This document shows positions 59,668 to 64,000 of a stretch of DNA of 64,000 nucleotides, piece by piece; position 1 is the first letter of the stretch; the number at the start of each line of letters is the position of its first letter. Source of the DNA: Clitoria ternatea (Eukaryota > Streptophyta > Magnoliopsida > Fabales > Fabaceae). The stretch is from positions 11,517,001 through 11,581,000 of the forward strand of contig CM075671.1 in the NCBI GenBank assembly GCA_037962975.1. Reading direction: 5' to 3'. The notes under the pieces are model-generated. The model saw only the letters and a program-made list of their open reading frames with translations, searched no databases and had not been told where the DNA came from. Position numbers and translations under genes: made by a program.

Positions 59668-62256
59668 TGTAACATCCCAATTTTTAAGATTTTTAGAAAA
59701 ATAATTTATTGAGGATAAAAGGAGAGATTCCGAATGAATTTCCAAGTGAAAAATGTCAGAGACAAGATTTTCCGAGTGAAACATGACTCAGGAGATCATT
59801 TCCAAGTGAAGTTAAGATGTTTCCGAGTAAAACATCATTAAGAGAATTATTTATAAACCAAGTACCGCTGTGTCCGATTGAGACACGTTCGAGTGAGGCA
59901 AAATCCGAGTGAAACGGAAACATCTCCGAGTAGAATGATTCCGAATGGGTTATTTCTAAGAGAAGTGGAAGTACTTCTCAGACTGATGTTTCTGATTAGT
60001 AAACTCCCGAGTGGAGTATATCTGGGTGGATGGTTTTCCGAGTGAACCGAGTAAGATGGCACCGAGCGAGTCTTTCCAGAAAGAGTGCTTCTGGACAAAG
60101 ACTTGAACTTCGATTGAGTATGATTCTGAAAGAATAATTCCGAGGAGTAAATATCTGAGTGATGAACTCCATTAAATTCATGCTCGGATTAGTCTTTAGT
60201 GTTTCCGAGAGCTTGTGCTCGGATTCATCTTCAAGACTATCTTCAATTCCGAGCAATCCTTTCAAGTGGAGTGATTTCCGAGAAAGGAAGTAGACTTTGA
60301 ACAGTGGCCTTTCAGGTGAAAGACTTCCGAGTGACGAAAGAGTAAGACTGACCCGGGAAGATGTATAACCGAGTGAGATAAGTCTGACTGATGTAATTCC
60401 AAATAAGACATTTGTGAATGGGTTATTCTGAGGAAGAAAAGCTGAGTTTCATGGGATGAAACATTTCCGAGTGAAGTTCCTTCGAATGAAGGAATTTCGA
60501 GTAGAAAGAGGCTCTGGAGTCCTCTCGGAAAGAGATTCTCAGAACGTGGAACCAAGTCGGAATACACAGAAATCGAGTCAGAATTAATAAATATTTTAGT
60601 TTTCCACGTCAATCTATTCTTCTACGTTCTAGTAAATTCCTTTTCAGATATTTTCTAAGATTGGGACCCATTTTGATGTGTTATTCCCATTATACTAAAT
60701 ATCTTAACCCTTCATTAATTATTAAAGAAACGTGTGTCAGAGTACTTCCATTCATTCACGTTTCTTCTACGTGAAAGATATATAAATCCATCTATTGTTG
60801 GATTAGTTTAAGAGTTATTGCAAGTGAAACCACCATAATCCTTTTCTCTCTAATTCTCTACTGGAACTGTTAAACAACGAAGATAATTAAATCTTCATCC
60901 CTTCTCTTCACGAAGAAAAGCTTGGGAGTGGAACAACACTGCAATTCCAGTCGGAATTCTGAAGCAGTGACTTGGTTATAGCTTTTAAAGCTGCCGGAAC
61001 ACCTTATTTCCAGGTAGGGGGAGCGTACATCTCAAATAGATGGTTTATGAATGGATTTGGGGTATTAATATGTTATATGTATGATATGTGTTTGGAACAT
61101 TGATACCCCGATTATATGACATATTATGTTTCATATTTCCATTCATGTTGATGTGCTGATTGTATATATGTATATGATGATTATGTTGATGAATTGATCG
61201 GTTGATAGCATGAGATTGATGATTATGATATGAGTTATATTCATGAATTTTCATGATATATAATTGCATGCTATATTGGTTATTATGCCGAGTGGAATGA
61301 TATGAGTTGGTGTTGATATGTGATTGATATTTGTTTGATATATCAATTGTATTCAGACGCACACAGGACTGCAGGGGGCCTGTGTTGCCGATCCAGATGG
61401 ACGGCCTGTTGATGGCATAGACCCTGTGGTGGTTCCTATATACCACGGACGCCTTTGAGTGTGACTCAAGGCCGGCCCGTAGCACTGAGTAGAGGACCGC
61501 TATCACTCTGGGAGTGGTACTCGGTGTTACATTATGAGCGCAGAGCGGTTTGGTACCTGTAAAACGGCCGGATCAGCGAGGAGCTGAATTATGGCTCGGG
61601 GAGCCAGTGTTGCAACACAAAATTTGAAAGACTTAATAATGATCCCATTTTGGTTGATCATTGATTAAGTATGTGTAAAAGACGTAATGGATCCATTTGG
61701 TTGAGCATGTGTATGCATTGATTTATGTGCTATTGAGAGTAACATGCTGATTTATGATGAGTATATATGTCTCGGTGTTGCTATTGTGAGCAACATGAGT
61801 ATATCTTTATTGTGAATAATTATGTGATGATATTATCTGTCTCGGTTTTGTTTATAGTTATTAATTGGACTTTTATCCAATTCAATAACTGTTATTTGAT
61901 ATGTTTATGCTCACCCCCTACAGTTGTTATTTTTACAGTGAATGAAGGGCCCAACCATGATATGTGAAGACACTCGGCTGCACAGAGTGTATTTTAGTGG
62001 AAGCCTTAGCCGGCTCTTGAGAATACCGAGTGAAATTATGTATTTGTATATTTTAAATGAGCCAGTCGGCTTATGTAAAATATATATTGAAATTATTTAA
62101 TTCAAAATCTGTTTGAAATTTAAATAAATTATTTGTATTTTAAATAACCGGTCGGATTGATGTAAAACCGAGCTTGTTATTTATTGAATCCGACTTCTGT
62201 TTTTGAAAATTTTATTTGATTTATTGAAGTTTATTTTAAAAATTAAGGATGTTATA
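59668..62256 (+). mobile_element. LTR related to the 42660-51946 chromovirus, opposite orientation
   Basis: TGTAACATCCC...GGATGTTATA, 2,589 bp. As reverse complement it matches the LTRs of the first chromovirus in termini, in the GGTAGGGGGAGCGT block (61013-61026), in the GGCTCGGGGAGCCAGTGTTG block (about 61592) and in the CCGAGTGAA cluster (59740-60500). No matching TSD (ATAGT versus TTACT), and the chromovirus at its left does not resume at its right, so it may be a rearrangement product or one LTR of a partly deleted element. Long frames on the minus strand (60262-60612, 61045-61506) are not conserved in the other LTRs and are rejected as genes. Confidence 0.78.
59740..60500. repeat. Cluster of TTCCGAGTGAA motifs
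   Basis: Inverse of the CACTCGGAA clusters elsewhere; about twenty-five variants at irregular spacing. Confidence 0.8.
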
Positions 62257-63056
62257 TTACTAACCGAAAGCTACTAGCTTCTTAGACAAGTATCTATAAG
62301 GAAATCAACAAGGGGTCATTTTGTAAGGATTTCATATAAATAATTAGCATACTTTGTTTGAAAAGTAAAATATCATTTGTGTCTAGTTCGTGTGGCTTTC
62401 CTATTTTTTCTACCAGTAAACAGTATATGTCTCAAGGGCAATATACCATCCTAAGTGAAAGAATATGGTGGCAGCGAGCAGAGGCGATGAAACAGTAGCT
62501 GTAATAAAGAATAAGCTACGACGATGAAGAAAAAGCGTCATTCGTTGACAAAGGAGAAGCGATGTTCGACGAAGAAGCAACGTAAGAGATTGAAAGGCTT
62601 TGTGCAATGTTAGGGATACGAAGTTAGGGATGAATGAGAGTTTTGTTAGATTTAGGGGTTTAAAAAATTCAAGTTTTCATGCCTAACTTAAATAGAGTTA
62701 GGCATAAACTAATTTAATTATATATTTTTTATAATAAAAATAGGTTAAAATACTTATTTTTATATATATACCTAAAGTTTAAAAATAATATTATTATTTT
62801 GGTCCATTTTGAAAAAAGGAAAAATAATGTTATCTACGAATACTATGTCACAATAAACATAACACATAACTTTTTATTTACAAAAATGTCACTGTATAAT
62901 CTTTTATACTTATTTTCTTTCATAAGTGTAAATTACTATGTGTGAAAACCAAATTTTTTTTTCTTACAATAAATAAACCATAAGTGAAAAGGATTTTTAG
63001 AAGAATGAGTAGAAGAAGAGGGGACCTCATGATGAATGTGAATGTGAGTGTTTGAT
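62257..63056. other. Intergenic, no gene seen
   Basis: A purine-rich stretch (62450-62640) and AT-rich DNA. No feature recognised. The small minus-strand frame at 62410-62607 lacks family features. Confidence 0.55.
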
Positions 63057-63066
63057 TCAAATTATC
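63057..63066. repeat. Target-site duplication of MITE, left copy
   Basis: TCAAATTATC, repeated exactly at 63591-63600. Confidence 0.9.
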
Positions 63067-63590
63067 GGGTTTTTGACCCATTTGGGGTTCTTTTTAAAAA
63101 AAATTATACTTTTAGGCCTGTTTTAAAATTAATTGTGTGTCTGGGTGTAGCACCCCTAAATTCATCTGGTGGGGGTACGAATTTGACCAGTCAAATTCGC
63201 CTGGTTGAGAGACGAATTCTCCACGTGTCAGGCAGGGGAAAATAATTAATAAAATCGCCCACACCAGGACCATGACCACTAGGACAACTAATTCTTTGAG
63301 ATAAATAAGCAATACTATTAAATATACTACTTTCTATTCTTACACACATATATACATACATAAAAAAAAAACTTACACACATATATACACGTGGCGAATT
63401 TAGGGGGTGCTGACATGTGGCCTGTTCCCTGCAATTTCGTCCTTCCACCAGCCGAATTTCCAATTTCATCCCCCCACCAGACGAATTCAAAAGTTGATGT
63501 GACAGAAACACACCCAGACACACAATTAATTTTAAAACAGGCCTAAAAGTATAATTTTTTTAAAAAAGAACCCCAAATGGTCAAAAACCC
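63067..63590. mobile_element. Mutator-like foldback MITE, 524 bp
   Basis: Starts GGGTTTTTGACCCATTTGGGG and ends with its near complement; the inverted arms are about 95-100 bp and nearly identical (shared block TTTTAGGCCTGTTTTAAAAT). A perfect 10-bp TSD flanks it. The interior is less conserved, with repeated GAATTC and CCACCAG themes that are partly palindromic. Non-coding. The sharp TSD and close arms suggest a recent insertion. Confidence 0.9.
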
Positions 63591-63600
63591 TCAAATTATC

Positions 63601-64000
63601 AAACACTTTTCTCGTGTATTTTGGATAACGATTCTGTGAGCAAAATTATCCACATGAAGTGATATTTTTAGTATAATAATAAAAAGATTGCAGCATGCCA
63701 ATTTGGGCCAATTTATGCAGATGCCAAAGATGGGCCACACAGCCTCAACGCAACAATAGTGAACCCGTGTACAGGCGTCAGCGATAACGTGTACATTTAT
63801 AACGATTAACATTTATTTTATATATTGTTGACTTAATACATATGTTTATGTAATTATTAAATATCTAATAATAAAAATTAAATAACTAATTTTATCTAAT
63901 AATTAATATCAATATGATGTATTATATTAAAAAAAATTCTACGATCGGTTGAAGTTTCCCCATTGCATATTAAACGGATGGTTATACGAAAAATGCCAAA
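63601..64000. other. Intergenic, no gene seen
   Basis: AT-rich sequence after the MITE up to the window end; no supportable feature. Confidence 0.6.

Noticed and set aside
61045..61506. 153-aa His/Asn-rich frame in an LTR
   Set aside because: Lies antisense in a non-coding LTR and is not preserved in the related LTRs.

Overview
This is nuclear DNA from a flowering plant. The AT-rich sequence, six-exon laccase gene, plastid-derived fragment and dense nest of LTR retrotransposons show that. The LTR styles (CTCGG-rich and CGCTTGAGCGAG-rich LTRs, TGTCGCGACC LTR) suggest a legume, possibly phaseoloid, but this is inference and no species can be named.

Only one intact host gene is visible: a complete LAC17-like laccase at 24617-28357 (+), 572 aa, with signal peptide, four copper motifs, a TATA box and a miR397-type target site.

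Left side (1-19566): a short tRNA-derived SINE; a fragment of the plastid gene rpoC2 (NUPT) split by a 1.87-kb palindromic foldback transposon with a 10-bp target-site duplication (TSD); then a decayed Ty1/copia element (5077-19566). The copia element was hit by an LTR at 5665-10846 (itself hit by a second LTR at 6625-8597), a 3.2-kb solo LTR at 12510-15691, and a truncated LTR at about 16881-18729. Target-site duplications prove most of the nesting.

Middle (19567-35559): intergenic DNA with a small Tourist-like MITE, the laccase, then a second MITE-like unit interrupted by a solo LTR at 30086-33166 (inverted relative of the one at 5665) and an 802-bp LTR-like insert.

Right side (35560-64000): a truncated LTR, a CACTA end, and a Mutator-like element with ~300-bp inverted arms at 37279 and 52398. 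Inside that element are a 4.1-kb solo LTR built from ~182-bp units, a Cassandra-like LTR carrying 5S rRNA sequence, and a nearly complete Ty3/gypsy chromovirus on the minus strand (42660-51946). Further right come a copia-type solo LTR, a second chromovirus lacking its 5' half (54480-59667), an LTR related to the first chromovirus (59668-62256), and a small foldback MITE (63067-63590) with a perfect 10-bp TSD.

Apart from the laccase, every coding region is decayed transposon or organelle DNA. All alignments were done by eye; identities and ages were not computed.
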